The notes under the pieces were generated by a model. The model saw only the letters and a program-made list of their open reading frames with translations, did no database searches and was not told the origin of the DNA. From JBMOOG01 sp049324535 (GTDB taxonomy: Bacteria > Pseudomonadota > Alphaproteobacteria > Rhodobacterales > Rhodobacteraceae), in the NCBI GenBank assembly GCA_049324535.1, contig JBMOOG010000026.1:124001-188000 (forward strand): a DNA stretch of 64,000 nucleotides, given 5' to 3'. Positions 1-7,207 of this stretch are shown here, piece by piece (position 1 is the stretch's first letter; the number at the start of each line of letters is the position of its first letter). The translations under genes and the position numbers were made by a program.

Positions 1-330
1 GAGGGCCGCTCGACCGACACCTGGGTGGATTTCGACTTCTTCGGCCATCAGTTGTCGCTGCATCGGGGCGAGCCTTTCGCCACGGCGGCCACCGGCCGGG
101 TGGGCGATCACAGGGTGCCGATGCCGCATTTCGGGCTCGTCCTGCCGCTCGACCGCTGGCAGGCGCTGGCCGCAAGGCTGGAATCCGCCGGAACCGACTG
201 GGTCATCGCGCCGTCCGTCCGCTTCAAGGGCGAACCGGGCGAGCAGTGGACGATGTTCTTCCGCGATCCGTCCGGAAATCCGATCGAGATCAAGGGTTTC
301 GCAAGCCTCGACAAGGTCTTTGCGGCCTGA
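1..330 (+). CDS. VOC (glyoxalase/bleomycin-resistance fold) family protein, 5' end outside the window
   Basis: The reading frame is open from base 1, so the gene starts upstream and only the last 109 codons are present; a GTG at 25 is internal. The C-terminal half has the pattern of a vicinal-oxygen-chelate module: HQLSLH near the cut end, then a strand-loop region ending in MFFRDPSGNPIEIKGF, the classic last beta strand in which the Glu is a metal ligand. VOC proteins are metal-dependent isomerases, dioxygenases or binding proteins; the substrate cannot be told from this part. The family is clear from the DPSGNPIEIK motif, the exact role is unknown. Confidence 0.8.
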   Translation, partial: EGRSTDTWVDFDFFGHQLSLHRGEPFATAATGRVGDHRVPMPHFGLVLPLDRWQALAARLESAGTDWVIAPSVRFKGEPGEQWTMFFRDPSGNPIEIKGFASLDKVFAA

Positions 331-333
331 CGT

Positions 334-1332
334 TCAGCGCAGCCAGAGCCCCGCTTCCTTGATCCGGTTGCGGATCATCGCCTCGCGCCGGGGCAGGTCC
401 CGGCGGTCGAACATGGCGCGGATCTTCGCGCCCTTGCCCTGGTAGACCAGTCGCTTGAAGGGCTCGTAGGCCTTCATCACCTTCTTGACCGGATTGGGCG
501 CGCAGACCTCTTCCAGCATCGCCACCACCGCATCGCTTTCCCGGGCGTAGAGCAGCGGCAGCGTGCGCCAGTGGCAGCTCACCGGGCCGTCGAGACCTTT
601 GAGACCCGGCCCCGGCCGTCCGCCGCCGAGCGCGTGGATCACCAGCGGCAGCGCGATCTGGTCAAGCCAGGGATGCAGCGGCTGACAGACGAGCGCCTCG
701 GGCGGGTCCTCCTCGATCGACCGGGCATATGCGAGGAAGCGCCGCCCGAATTCGCCGGGATCGGCCCCGAAGAACCAGCCGGCGTTGAAGTAGAGGTAGC
801 GTTCCCAGTGTTCGTCGGGCTGCGTCATGTCGAGCGAGCTCTCGAAGTCGAGACCGAACCGGTCGTAGAGCGCGCGCCAGATCGCGCCGTAGCCCGGTCC
901 GTAGAGCTCGATCTGCGGCCATGTGCCTTCGCGCCGCATCGAGGCCGAGGGACGCGACCAGTCGAAGGTCACGGCCGACAGCGGGCCGGTGAAGAGCGTG
1001 TCGGTGTCGAAGAAGACGAAGGGCGCGCCCGCGGGAAGCGCGGCCAGCGCCTCGATCTTGTTGCCATGGGCGTAGCGTTCGCCGAAGACGCGGCTTTCGA
1101 AGGGCAGGATGGTCGCCCCGAACCCCTCGATCAGCGCCCGCAGCTCGGGGGCGATGCGCGGATCGTGCTTCCAGAGCGGGCCCGGCTGCGGTTCGGCCAC
1201 GAAGAGCCGGCCGGCGAAATCGGGATTGCAGGCGCGGAAGGATGCGGCCAGCACCACGGCCTCATGCGCAAGCCGGCCCGCCTGGGCGACACAGAGCACA
1301 TTGGGCGCTGCCGCCGCGTTCTTGCCTGCCAT
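334..1332 (-). CDS. Glycosyltransferase-like protein with a DxD motif
   Basis: This 332-residue protein has no signal peptide. Residues 10-35 resemble the start of a nucleotide-sugar transferase fold (NVLCVAQAGRLAHEAVVLA), and FFDTDTLF at about 107-114 contains a DxD-type motif like that used by GT-A glycosyltransferases to hold the metal and nucleotide sugar. Aromatic-rich stretches around 150-190 (NAGWFFGAD) fit an acceptor-binding half. It ends 3 bases from the VOC gene and converges with it. A promoter is proposed at 1364-1392. Assignment to a GT-A fold is inference from motif and layout; donor and acceptor are unknown. Confidence 0.6.
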   Translation of the reverse strand: MAGKNAAAAPNVLCVAQAGRLAHEAVVLAASFRACNPDFAGRLFVAEPQPGPLWKHDPRIAPELRALIEGFGATILPFESRVFGERYAHGNKIEALAALPAGAPFVFFDTDTLFTGPLSAVTFDWSRPSASMRREGTWPQIELYGPGYGAIWRALYDRFGLDFESSLDMTQPDEHWERYLYFNAGWFFGADPGEFGRRFLAYARSIEEDPPEALVCQPLHPWLDQIALPLVIHALGGGRPGPGLKGLDGPVSCHWRTLPLLYARESDAVVAMLEEVCAPNPVKKVMKAYEPFKRLVYQGKGAKIRAMFDRRDLPRREAMIRNRIKEAGLWLR

Positions 1333-1363
1333 TCGTCCGCTGCCCCCGGGTCTTTTTCACGGG

Positions 1364-1392
1364 ACTATACGCTTGCGGCCCGGTCCGCGGAA
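1364..1392 (-). promoter_or_regulatory. Candidate sigma-70 promoter for the glycosyltransferase-like gene
   Basis: On the minus strand TTCCGC (1387-1392), a 17-base spacer and TATAGT (1364-1369) sit about 30 bases upstream of the start codon at 1332. The -10 box matches 5 of 6 consensus bases; the -35 box is weak. Confidence 0.45.
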
Positions 1393-1436
1393 GACGCGGG
1401 ACGCGGCCGCCGTCAGGATGGTGATGCCGGGAAGGA

Positions 1437-1520
1437 TGGTGGGCGACCCTGGAATCGAACCAGGCCTGGGTCTCCCCGGCGGAGTTACAGTCCGCTGCCG
1501 CACCTTGCAGCTCGTCGCCC
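1437..1520 (-). tRNA. tRNA-Tyr (anticodon GTA)
   Basis: The minus strand folds as a class II tRNA of 84 nt: acceptor arms GGGCGAC/GTCGCCC, an anticodon arm with loop CTGTAAC giving anticodon GTA, a long variable arm as expected for bacterial tRNA-Tyr, and a T arm CCTGG-TTCGATT-CCAGG. The discriminator is A and the 3' CCA is encoded (TGGT at 1437-1440 on the plus strand). A good promoter lies just upstream at 1532-1560. Confidence 0.95.
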
Positions 1521-1531
1521 ACTGGGGGCGG

Positions 1532-1560
1532 GGTGTAGCCAAGGGGGGGCAGGGCGTCAA
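1532..1560 (-). promoter_or_regulatory. Candidate promoter of tRNA-Tyr
   Basis: TTGACG (1555-1560), a 17-base spacer and TACACC (1532-1537) on the minus strand place a transcription start a few bases before the tRNA 5' end at 1520. The -35 box matches 5 of 6 consensus bases. Confidence 0.55.
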
Positions 1561-1664
1561 GGGCGTTTGCGGCGGGGGTTGGCGGCGGGCGGGTGACGGC
1601 CGGCGGGCCTTGCGCTTCGGCGGGATTTGGCGCCTTGTCGGTCCGGGCGGACGGAGTGCGGACC

Positions 1665-2450
1665 ATGAAGAAACCGGCCTGGGTGGTCGACAAGGAGCGG
1701 GCGCGCAAGGCGGGATCGCGCGAGACGGTGTGGCTGTTCGGGCTGCATGCGGTGCGCGACGCGCTGGTCAACTCGCGGCGCGCGAAGCTGCGGCTGGTGC
1801 TGACCAAGAACGCGTTCGACCGGCTGGGCGAGGCGGTTGCCGCCGGGGGGCTCGAGCCCGAGATCGTCGATCCGCGCAAGTTCGACGCCGCGGTGCCGCT
1901 CGACCCGGACTCGGTCCATCAGGGCGCGGCGCTGGAGGTGCGGCCGCTCGACTGGGGCGATCTCGATGCGGTCTGCGCGGCGGGCCCCGGCCGGGGGCTG
2001 GTCGTGCTGCTCGACCGTGTGACCGACCCCCACAACATCGGCGCCGTCCTGCGGTCGGCCGAGGTGTTCGGGGCGCGGGCGGTGATCGCGCCGCACCGCC
2101 ATTCCGCGCCCGAGACCGGTGCGCTGGCCAAGACCGCCTCCGGCGCGCTCGAACGCCAGCCCTACCTGCGCGTCGCCAACCTCGCCGATGCGATGGAGCG
2201 CCTGCGCGCGATGGGCTACCGGCTGATCGGCCTTGACGGCGAGGCCGCGCTGACGCTGGCCGAGGGCCTTGCCGGGGCGGCCGGCCGGCCGGTCGCGCTC
2301 GTGCTCGGGGCCGAGGGGCCGGGGCTTCGCGACAAGACCCGCGAGACCTGCGATGCGATCGTGCGCATTCCCTTCCAGGGCAGCTTCGGATCGCTGAACG
2401 TCTCGAACGCGGCGGCGGTCGCGCTCTATGCGGCCTCGACGGCGGACTGA
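1665..2450 (+). CDS. rlmB: TrmH/SpoU-family 23S rRNA (guanosine-2'-O-)-methyltransferase RlmB
   Basis: The 261-residue protein has the three SpoU signature motifs: an N-terminal substrate-binding part beginning LFGLHAVRDAL (RNA_SPOU_bind type, about 20-95), then NIGAVLRSAEVFGARAVI (motif 1), LVLGAEGPGL (motif 2) and SFGSLNVSNAAAVALY (motif 3, in the trefoil-knot AdoMet site). Such enzymes methylate a ribose 2'-OH in RNA; this length and N-domain fit RlmB, which acts on 23S rRNA. The ATG at 1665 is chosen because an ACGGAG ribosome-binding site lies about 9 bases upstream; an in-frame GTG at 1593 lacks one. Related SpoU members such as TrmH cannot be fully excluded. Confidence 0.85.
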   Translation: MKKPAWVVDKERARKAGSRETVWLFGLHAVRDALVNSRRAKLRLVLTKNAFDRLGEAVAAGGLEPEIVDPRKFDAAVPLDPDSVHQGAALEVRPLDWGDLDAVCAAGPGRGLVVLLDRVTDPHNIGAVLRSAEVFGARAVIAPHRHSAPETGALAKTASGALERQPYLRVANLADAMERLRAMGYRLIGLDGEAALTLAEGLAGAAGRPVALVLGAEGPGLRDKTRETCDAIVRIPFQGSFGSLNVSNAAAVALYAASTAD

Positions 2451-2552
2451 AGGCTCACGACCCTGTCAGCGGGTCATCACGCTTGCGGGAGAGGGGCTTT
2501 CCCTGCGGCCTGTCCGGTGCCACTCTCCGGTCGAAGACTGACGGAGGGATCC

Positions 2553-2990
2553 ATGAAGCAGATCGCCGCCGCATCGATTCTTGCCGCTGTCGCGTCGGCC
2601 GCGCTGGCCGAGCCGATGGTGCTGAACGCGCCGGACGGCGTGGCGCTGGCGGGCTACGACCCCGTCGCCTATTTCACCCAGAACGCGGCCCTGCGGGGCG
2701 AGGTGGAGCACGGCGTCAAGTGGCGCGGCGCCATGTGGTATTTCGTCAGCGACGAGAATCTCGAACGCTTCGAGATGGATCCGCAGTCGTTCGTGCCGCA
2801 GTACGGCGGGTTCTGCGCCTTTTCCGCGGCGCTGGGCCTCAAGGTGCCGGGGGATCCGACCGCCTTCGCTGTCCATGGCGGAAAGCTCTATCTGGTGAAC
2901 AGTCCCGGCGACCTCGCGCTGTGGCAGAAGGGGATCGACGCCTATGTGGCGAAGGCCGACGCCCTCTGGCCGGGGATCGCGTCGCGGTGA
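2553..2990 (+). CDS. Exported YHS domain protein
   Basis: The 145-residue product begins with a signal peptide (MKQIAAASILAAVASAALA, cleavage near residue 19-20) and carries the YHS pattern GYDPVAYFTQ followed by the YGGFCAFSAALG segment. YHS domains occur in copper/heavy-metal related proteins and in many small secreted proteins of marine alphaproteobacteria; in vivo function is largely unknown. The ATG at 2553 follows GGAGG at 2543-2547; an upstream in-frame ATG at 2517 would bury the signal peptide. No metal-transport partner lies next to it. Role unknown beyond probable periplasmic location. Confidence 0.8.
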   Translation: MKQIAAASILAAVASAALAEPMVLNAPDGVALAGYDPVAYFTQNAALRGEVEHGVKWRGAMWYFVSDENLERFEMDPQSFVPQYGGFCAFSAALGLKVPGDPTAFAVHGGKLYLVNSPGDLALWQKGIDAYVAKADALWPGIASR

Positions 2991-3018
2991 GCGAAGTTCA
3001 CGGATGCGCGAGAGCCTC

Positions 3019-3046
3019 TTTAAGGAAGGCGTTACAGGCCTATCTT
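3019..3046 (+). promoter_or_regulatory. Candidate promoter within the 2991-3159 intergenic region
   Basis: TTTAAG (3019-3024), a 16-base spacer and TATCTT (3041-3046) resemble a sigma-70 promoter that would start an RNA near 3052-3055. The transcript would run into the strong terminator at 3111-3142 before the next coding region begins. Confidence 0.35.
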
Positions 3047-3052
3047 ATCAAG

Positions 3053-3142
3053 GGCAAGCGTGGCACCGGAACTGCTGCGCTTCCGATCACTGTCCCTCGT
3101 TCCGCGACTTGGCACCCGGCCCTTTGGCCCGGGTGCCTTTTT
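3053..3142 (+). ncRNA. Candidate orphan small RNA, about 90 nt
   Basis: A promoter-like sequence (3019-3046) and a near-ideal intrinsic terminator (3111-3142) bracket about 90 bases that contain no convincing ORF. The RNA could form a short hairpin from AAGCG and CGCTT before the terminator stem. Alternatively this is only the 3' untranslated region and terminator of the YHS gene. Transcription is inferred, not shown. Confidence 0.35.
3111..3142 (+). terminator. Rho-independent terminator
   Basis: A perfect 9-bp stem (GGCACCCGG / CCGGGTGCC) with a 9-base loop is followed directly by TTTTT. It ends the transcript of the YHS gene or of the candidate sRNA, and lies only 17 bases before the start chosen for the next gene. 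Confidence 0.88.
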
Positions 3143-3159
3143 CCGTCGGGGTGGCCGCA

Positions 3160-3627
3160 GTGACCGCACCCCTTGCCGAACCCGATGATGCCGCGATCGC
3201 CGACATCCTGCGCGCGACGCGGGTGATCGCGGTCGTCGGCTTTTCCGCCAACCCCCTGCGGCCGTCGCGCGCGGTGGCCGAGTTCCTCCAGCGGGTGGGC
3301 TACCGGGTGATTCCGGTCAATCCGGGGCTGGCCGGCAGCCGCCAGCTGGGCGAGACGGTCTGGCCCGATCTTGCGTCGATTCCCACGGAGGCGCGGGTGG
3401 ACATGGTGGACATCTTCCGCCAGTCCGACGCCGTGCCGGGCATCGTGGACGAGGCGCTGGCGACCCTGCCGCAGCTGCGCACGATCTGGATGCAGATCGG
3501 CGTCGTCCACCCCGAGGCCGCGGCTCGGGCGCGGGGCGCCGGCCTGCGCGTCGTGATGAACCGCTGCCCCAAGATCGAGTATCCGCGCCTGATCGGCGGG
3601 GCCGCGCGACCGATGGCCGGGCCGTGA
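3160..3627 (+). CDS. CoA-binding (Rossmann-fold) protein
   Basis: About 155 residues. The N-terminal motif IAVVGFSANPLRPSRAVAEFL followed by GYRVIPVNPGLAG is the signature of the CoA_binding_2 family, a small Rossmann domain related to the CoA-binding part of succinyl-CoA synthetase and of acyl-CoA synthetases. The single-domain versions have no assigned reaction. The GTG at 3160 is chosen because GTCGGGG lies at a workable distance upstream; GTG at 3151 is an alternative. The frame is open further upstream, but that part crosses the terminator at 3111-3142 and is not expected to be translated. Confidence 0.75.
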   Translation: MTAPLAEPDDAAIADILRATRVIAVVGFSANPLRPSRAVAEFLQRVGYRVIPVNPGLAGSRQLGETVWPDLASIPTEARVDMVDIFRQSDAVPGIVDEALATLPQLRTIWMQIGVVHPEAAARARGAGLRVVMNRCPKIEYPRLIGGAARPMAGP

Positions 3628-3689
3628 CAGCCCCAACCCGGCGCCGCCTGTGCCAAGGGTTCGTCTGCGGCGGCCGCGGGGAAAATCCC

Positions 3690-3728
3690 GACAAATTTAC
3701 TTGCATACCATTTTTGTCAGGATAAAGA
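3690..3728 (+). promoter_or_regulatory. Candidate iron-responsive promoter before the cupredoxin/FTR1 pair
   Basis: In an AT-rich island, TTGCAT (3701-3706), a 16-base spacer and TAAAGA (3723-3728) form a promoter-like unit. The -35 region is flanked by inverted arms GACAAA (3690-3695) and TTTGTC (3713-3718), a plausible repressor site. Which iron regulator (Fur/Mur, Irr, RirA/IscR) would bind is not clear from the sequence. Confidence 0.4.
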
Positions 3729-3793
3729 TCGCGGCACGCCAGCCCTCGGGTGTCGTCCCCGGCCGGTGCCCCAGATCATCGCCGAGGTCCGCC

Positions 3794-4123
3794 ATGTCCC
3801 GTCTTCCGCTTTCCGTGCTCGCTATGACGCTGTCGGCCGTTGCCGTCCCGGCTCCGGCGCAGGCGCCGATTGCCGTCACCCTCACCGACACCGGTTTCGA
3901 GCCCGCCGAGATCACGGTTGCCGCGGGCGAGCCCTTCACGCTGATCGTGCACAACGCCTCCGCCGCGGCGGCCGAGATCGAGGCGAAGGATCTCCGGGTC
4001 GAGAAGGTGGTCGCCGCCGGAGCGGACATCACCATCAACCTGCGCGCCCAGGATCCGGGCACCTACCTCTTCGTGAACGAATACAAGGAAGACCGCGTCT
4101 TCGGCCACATCACGGTGAAATGA
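3794..4123 (+). CDS. Periplasmic cupredoxin-domain protein, partner of the FTR1 permease
   Basis: 109 residues: signal peptide (1-23, ending APAQA) and one cupredoxin-type beta sandwich (TLTDTGFEPAEITVAAGEP ... DPGTYLFVNEY ... GHITVK). There is no Cys, so a type-1 blue-copper site cannot form as in plastocyanin. It sits 4 bases upstream of an FTR1 permease gene, the arrangement seen in Ftr/Efe-type iron uptake, where a periplasmic cupredoxin (FtrB-like) assists Fe(II) handling or oxidation before transport. The ATG at 3794 is the only start that begins with the signal peptide. Role in iron uptake is inferred from context. Confidence 0.75.
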   Translation: MSRLPLSVLAMTLSAVAVPAPAQAPIAVTLTDTGFEPAEITVAAGEPFTLIVHNASAAAAEIEAKDLRVEKVVAAGADITINLRAQDPGTYLFVNEYKEDRVFGHITVK

Positions 4124-4127
4124 CGCC

Positions 4128-4952
4128 ATGCTGGCCGCGCTCATCATCGTCTTCCGCGAGACCATCGAGGCCGGCCTTATCGTCGGCATCGCGCTGGCCG
4201 TCACGCGCGGCGTCGCCGGATCCGGGCGCTGGGTCGCCGGCGGGGTCGGAGCGGGTGTTCTCGGCAGCGTGCTTCTGGCCGCCGGCATGGCCCGGCTGAG
4301 CGCGGCCTTCGCCGGGATGGGGCAGGAGCTGTTCAACGCCGCCATCCTTGCGGTCGCCGTGGTGATGCTGGGCTGGCACAACATCTGGATGGCCCGTCAT
4401 GGCCGCCAGACGGCCGCCGAACTGCGCGCCACCGGCGCCGCGGTCGTCGCGGGCTCGCGCACCGTGGCGGCGATGGCGGTGGTCTGCGGGGTGGCGGTGC
4501 TGCGCGAGGGGGCCGAGGTGGTGCTCTTCCTCTACGGAATCCTCGCCTCGGGCGAGGGGCCGGGCGCGCTGGTCGCGGGGGGGCTCGGCGGCCTTGCCCT
4601 GGGTGCGCTGGTGACCGGGCTGACCTATGCGGGGCTGGTGCGGATCCCGATGCGCCATCTCTTCGCCGTATCCGGCCTGCTGATCGCCGTGCTTGCCGCG
4701 GGCATGGCCGCGCAAAGCGTGGCCTTCCTCGAAAGCGCGGGCGTGGTGCAGGTGTTCGGCGATACGCTGTGGAACAGCTCGGCCATCCTGTCGCAGACGA
4801 GCCTTCCGGGCCGGGTCCTGCACGCGATGGTCGGCTACATGGACCGCCCGACGCTGGCCGAGGCGCTGGCCTATGCCGTGGTCCTGTCCACGATCCTCGG
4901 GCTTGGCCGCCTGCTGCGTCCGGCGGCGGCCGGACCGGCCCGGGCGGCCTGA
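4128..4952 (+). CDS. FTR1-family iron permease (EfeU/FtrC-like)
   Basis: 274 residues, about seven transmembrane segments. The two family motifs are present: RETIEA at residues 10-15 in TM1 and REGAE at 126-130 in TM4, both of the R-E-x-x-E type that binds iron in the transport path. Known members import Fe(III) produced from Fe(II) at the membrane. It is co-transcribed with the cupredoxin gene 4 bases upstream. A P19-like protein, a ferredoxin partner and a DyP-type peroxidase, found in other Ftr or Efe systems, are not seen within the window. Confidence 0.88.
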   Translation: MLAALIIVFRETIEAGLIVGIALAVTRGVAGSGRWVAGGVGAGVLGSVLLAAGMARLSAAFAGMGQELFNAAILAVAVVMLGWHNIWMARHGRQTAAELRATGAAVVAGSRTVAAMAVVCGVAVLREGAEVVLFLYGILASGEGPGALVAGGLGGLALGALVTGLTYAGLVRIPMRHLFAVSGLLIAVLAAGMAAQSVAFLESAGVVQVFGDTLWNSSAILSQTSLPGRVLHAMVGYMDRPTLAEALAYAVVLSTILGLGRLLRPAAAGPARAA

Positions 4953-4977
4953 CGGCCCGGACCGTCGCCGGGGTGCC

Positions 4978-5295
4978 TCAGCGCCGGCCGGCCTTTTCGG
5001 CGATGCCCGAGGTGCCCTCGCGGCTGGCGAGTTCGGCAAGCACGTCTCCGAGCGAAACCCCCCGGGCGGCCAGCATGACCAGAAGGTGATAGAGCACGTC
5101 CGCCGCTTCCGAGGTCAGCCGTGCGGCATCGCCCCGCACCGCCTCGATCACCGCCTCGACGGCTTCCTCGCCGAACTTGCGCGCGCAGGTCTCGGGGCCC
5201 GAGGCGAGGAGCCGGGCCGTCCAGCTTTCCCCGGGATCGGAGTCCCGGCGCGACTCGATGGTGGCGGCCAGTCGGTGGAGCGCATCGGCGGTCAT
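4978..5295 (-). CDS. hisE: Phosphoribosyl-ATP pyrophosphatase HisE
   Basis: 105 residues, the normal size for a stand-alone HisE. It hydrolyses phosphoribosyl-ATP to phosphoribosyl-AMP, the second step of histidine synthesis. The all-alpha NTP-pyrophosphohydrolase signature is visible as ARKFGEEAVEAVIEAVRGD (39-57) followed by SEAADVLYHLLVML (62-75), with the Mg-binding acidic residues in EE and EAAD. The ATG overlaps the hisF stop by 4 bases (ATGA), so the pair is translationally coupled. hisI, which acts next, is not in the window. Confidence 0.95.
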   Translation of the reverse strand: MTADALHRLAATIESRRDSDPGESWTARLLASGPETCARKFGEEAVEAVIEAVRGDAARLTSEAADVLYHLLVMLAARGVSLGDVLAELASREGTSGIAEKAGRR

Positions 5296-6053
5296 GTCAG
5301 CCTCATCGGAATGCCGGCGCGGGCCATGTGTTCCTTGGCCTCGCGGATGGTGTAGTCGCCGAAGTGGAAGATCGAGGCGGCCAGGACCGCGCTGGCGTGG
5401 CCCTGGATCACGCCCTCGACCAGATGGTCGAGCGTGCCGACGCCCCCCGAGGCGATCACCGGCACCTCGACGGCATCGGCGATGGCGCGGGTCATGGCGA
5501 TGTTGAAGCCCGCGCGCGTGCCGTCGCGGTCCATCGAGGTGAGAAGGATCTCGCCCGCGCCCTTCGCGGCCACGGTGCGCGCGAACTCGACCGCGTCGAT
5601 GCCGGTCTCGCGCCGTCCGCCGTGGGTGAAGATCTCCCACCGGCCGGGGCTGACGGTCTTGGCGTCGATGGCGACGACGATGCACTGGCTGCCGAAGCGG
5701 TCGGCGGCCTCGGCCACCACGTCGGGGTTGGCGACGGCGGCGGAGTTGAACGACACCTTGTCCGCCCCGGCCAGCAGGAGCGCGCGCACGTCCTCGTGCG
5801 TGCGCACGCCCCCGCCCACGGTCAGCGGGATGTAGCACTGCTCCGCGGTCCGGGTGACGAGGTCATACATGGTGCCGCGGTTTTCATGGGTGGCGTGGAT
5901 GTCGAGAAAGCAGAGCTCGTCCGCCCCCGCCGCGTCATAGGCGCGCGCCGCCTCGACCGGATCGCCCGCGTCGCGCAGATCGACGAAGTTCACGCCCTTG
6001 ACCACGCGGCCGTCGGCCACGTCGAGACAGGGGATTATGCGGGTTTTCAGCAT
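5292..6053 (-). CDS. hisF: Imidazole glycerol phosphate synthase, cyclase subunit HisF
   Basis: 253 residues forming a (beta/alpha)8 barrel. With HisH it converts PRFAR and ammonia to imidazole glycerol phosphate and AICAR. Catalytic Asp11 is in the N-terminal motif IIPCLDVADGRVVKG and the second Asp is in VVAIDAKTV; phosphate-binding GGGVRTHEDV and SGGVGTLDHL are present. The start at 6053 gives the canonical MLKTRIIPCLDV N terminus; the frame is open 18 codons further up without a better start. Downstream hisE overlaps by 4 bases. Upstream, a divergent HNH gene separates hisF from hisA. Confidence 0.97.
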   Translation of the reverse strand: MLKTRIIPCLDVADGRVVKGVNFVDLRDAGDPVEAARAYDAAGADELCFLDIHATHENRGTMYDLVTRTAEQCYIPLTVGGGVRTHEDVRALLLAGADKVSFNSAAVANPDVVAEAADRFGSQCIVVAIDAKTVSPGRWEIFTHGGRRETGIDAVEFARTVAAKGAGEILLTSMDRDGTRAGFNIAMTRAIADAVEVPVIASGGVGTLDHLVEGVIQGHASAVLAASIFHFGDYTIREAKEHMARAGIPMRLT

Positions 6054-6186
6054 GGGCGGACCTGGAAGCGGCTGGACCGGTGTTAGCCCGATCCGGACGC
6101 CGGACACAAGGACATGCCGCGGCGGGTGCCGGCGGCCGCGCCGAGGGGGGGCTTGTCAATGTCCCCGGATCCGATTTCCTGGGGCC

Positions 6187-7107
6187 ATGACCAAGCTTGT
6201 CCTGCTGCACCGGGCCGATTCGATCTACGAGGACGAGCCCGACCGGGTCTACGACTTCCCGAAGCCCTATCTCGGGGCGGCCGAGGAGGGCGTCGGCGAC
6301 TGGGCGGTCTATTACGAGCCGGTGAAGGCCGGCGCGCGCGGCTATTTCGCGGTGGCGAAGATCGCGCGCGTGATCCCGAAACCGGGCGCCGAGGGTCGGT
6401 ATCTCGCGCTGATCGAACCCGGAAGCTACCTGCCCTTCGACCGCGAGGTGCCGCGACTCGACGGCGGGCGGCCGTGGGAATCGGCGCTGACCGGGGCGGA
6501 CGGGGCGCCGAAGCCGGGTGGTGCGCAGCAGCTCGCGGTGCGCCGTCTGCCCGAGGCGGAATTTGCGCGCATCGTCGGCGCGGGTCTGCCGGCCGATCTC
6601 GAGGCGCGGGAGGCCCGGCGCTATGACCCGGCCCGTTCCGGGGCCGACGATGCCGCCGCGACCTTCGACCGGCCGGTGATCGAACGGCTCATGAGCCGTC
6701 CCTACCGGGACGTGGCCTTCCGGCGCAAGGTGCGCGAGGCCTATGACTATCGCTGCGCGATGTCGGGGCTGCGGCTGCGCAATGGGGGCGGACGGCCCGA
6801 GGTGAACGCGGCCCATATCCGGCCGGTCGAGCACCGGGGCAGCGACTCGGTGCGCAACGGTCTGGCGCTTTCGGGCACCCTGCACTGGATGTTCGACCGG
6901 GGCCTCGTGTCGGTGGCCGATGACCTGACGATCCTCGTCTCGCGCAACAAGGTGCCGTCGGATGTGGTCGACCGGCTGATCGTCGCGGACCGCCGCCTGC
7001 GCCTGCCGGCGGACCCGCGCGACCGGCCGCACCCCGAGAACCTGCGCTGGCACCGCGAGACCGTCTTCGGGCAGGGGACGCCGGACGGGCCCCTGCCCTG
7101 GGGCTGA
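6187..7107 (+). CDS. HNH endonuclease with N-terminal PUA/EVE-like region
   Basis: 306 residues. The C-terminal part (about 165-270) is an HNH nuclease: YDYRCAMSGLRL, AAHIRPV (His210), NGLALSGTLHWMFD (Asn225, His233). The N-terminal 100 residues (DWAVYYEPVKAG, GYFAVAKIARV, IEPGSYLPFDREV) look like a small beta-barrel reader of the PUA superfamily, as in EVE-HNH enzymes that cut modified DNA. That second assignment is inference. The gene lies alone between hisA and hisF in the opposite orientation, which suggests insertion into the his region. It could also be a house-keeping or homing-type HNH protein. Confidence 0.7.
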   Translation: MTKLVLLHRADSIYEDEPDRVYDFPKPYLGAAEEGVGDWAVYYEPVKAGARGYFAVAKIARVIPKPGAEGRYLALIEPGSYLPFDREVPRLDGGRPWESALTGADGAPKPGGAQQLAVRRLPEAEFARIVGAGLPADLEAREARRYDPARSGADDAAATFDRPVIERLMSRPYRDVAFRRKVREAYDYRCAMSGLRLRNGGGRPEVNAAHIRPVEHRGSDSVRNGLALSGTLHWMFDRGLVSVADDLTILVSRNKVPSDVVDRLIVADRRLRLPADPRDRPHPENLRWHRETVFGQGTPDGPLPWG

Positions 7108-7123
7108 TGCCCGGGCAGGGGAA

Positions 7124-7182
7124 GGGGGCTCTGCCCCCGTCTCCTGCGGAGACTCCCCCGGGGTATTGGGGCGAAGAAGAAG
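7124..7182 (+). repeat. Dispersed intergenic repeat, copy A
   Basis: A GGGGGCTCTGCCCCC inverted repeat, then a short hairpin (GTCTCC-TGC-GGAGAC, 7139-7153), then CCCCCGGGGTATT and CGAAGAAGAAG. The same layout occurs at 17047-17092 and, inverted, at 52098-52144. Copy A carries the hairpin in place of the GGA of the other copies. Confidence 0.7.
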
Positions 7183-7207
7183 CGGCGGGATGAAGCGGCG
7201 GGGCGGG

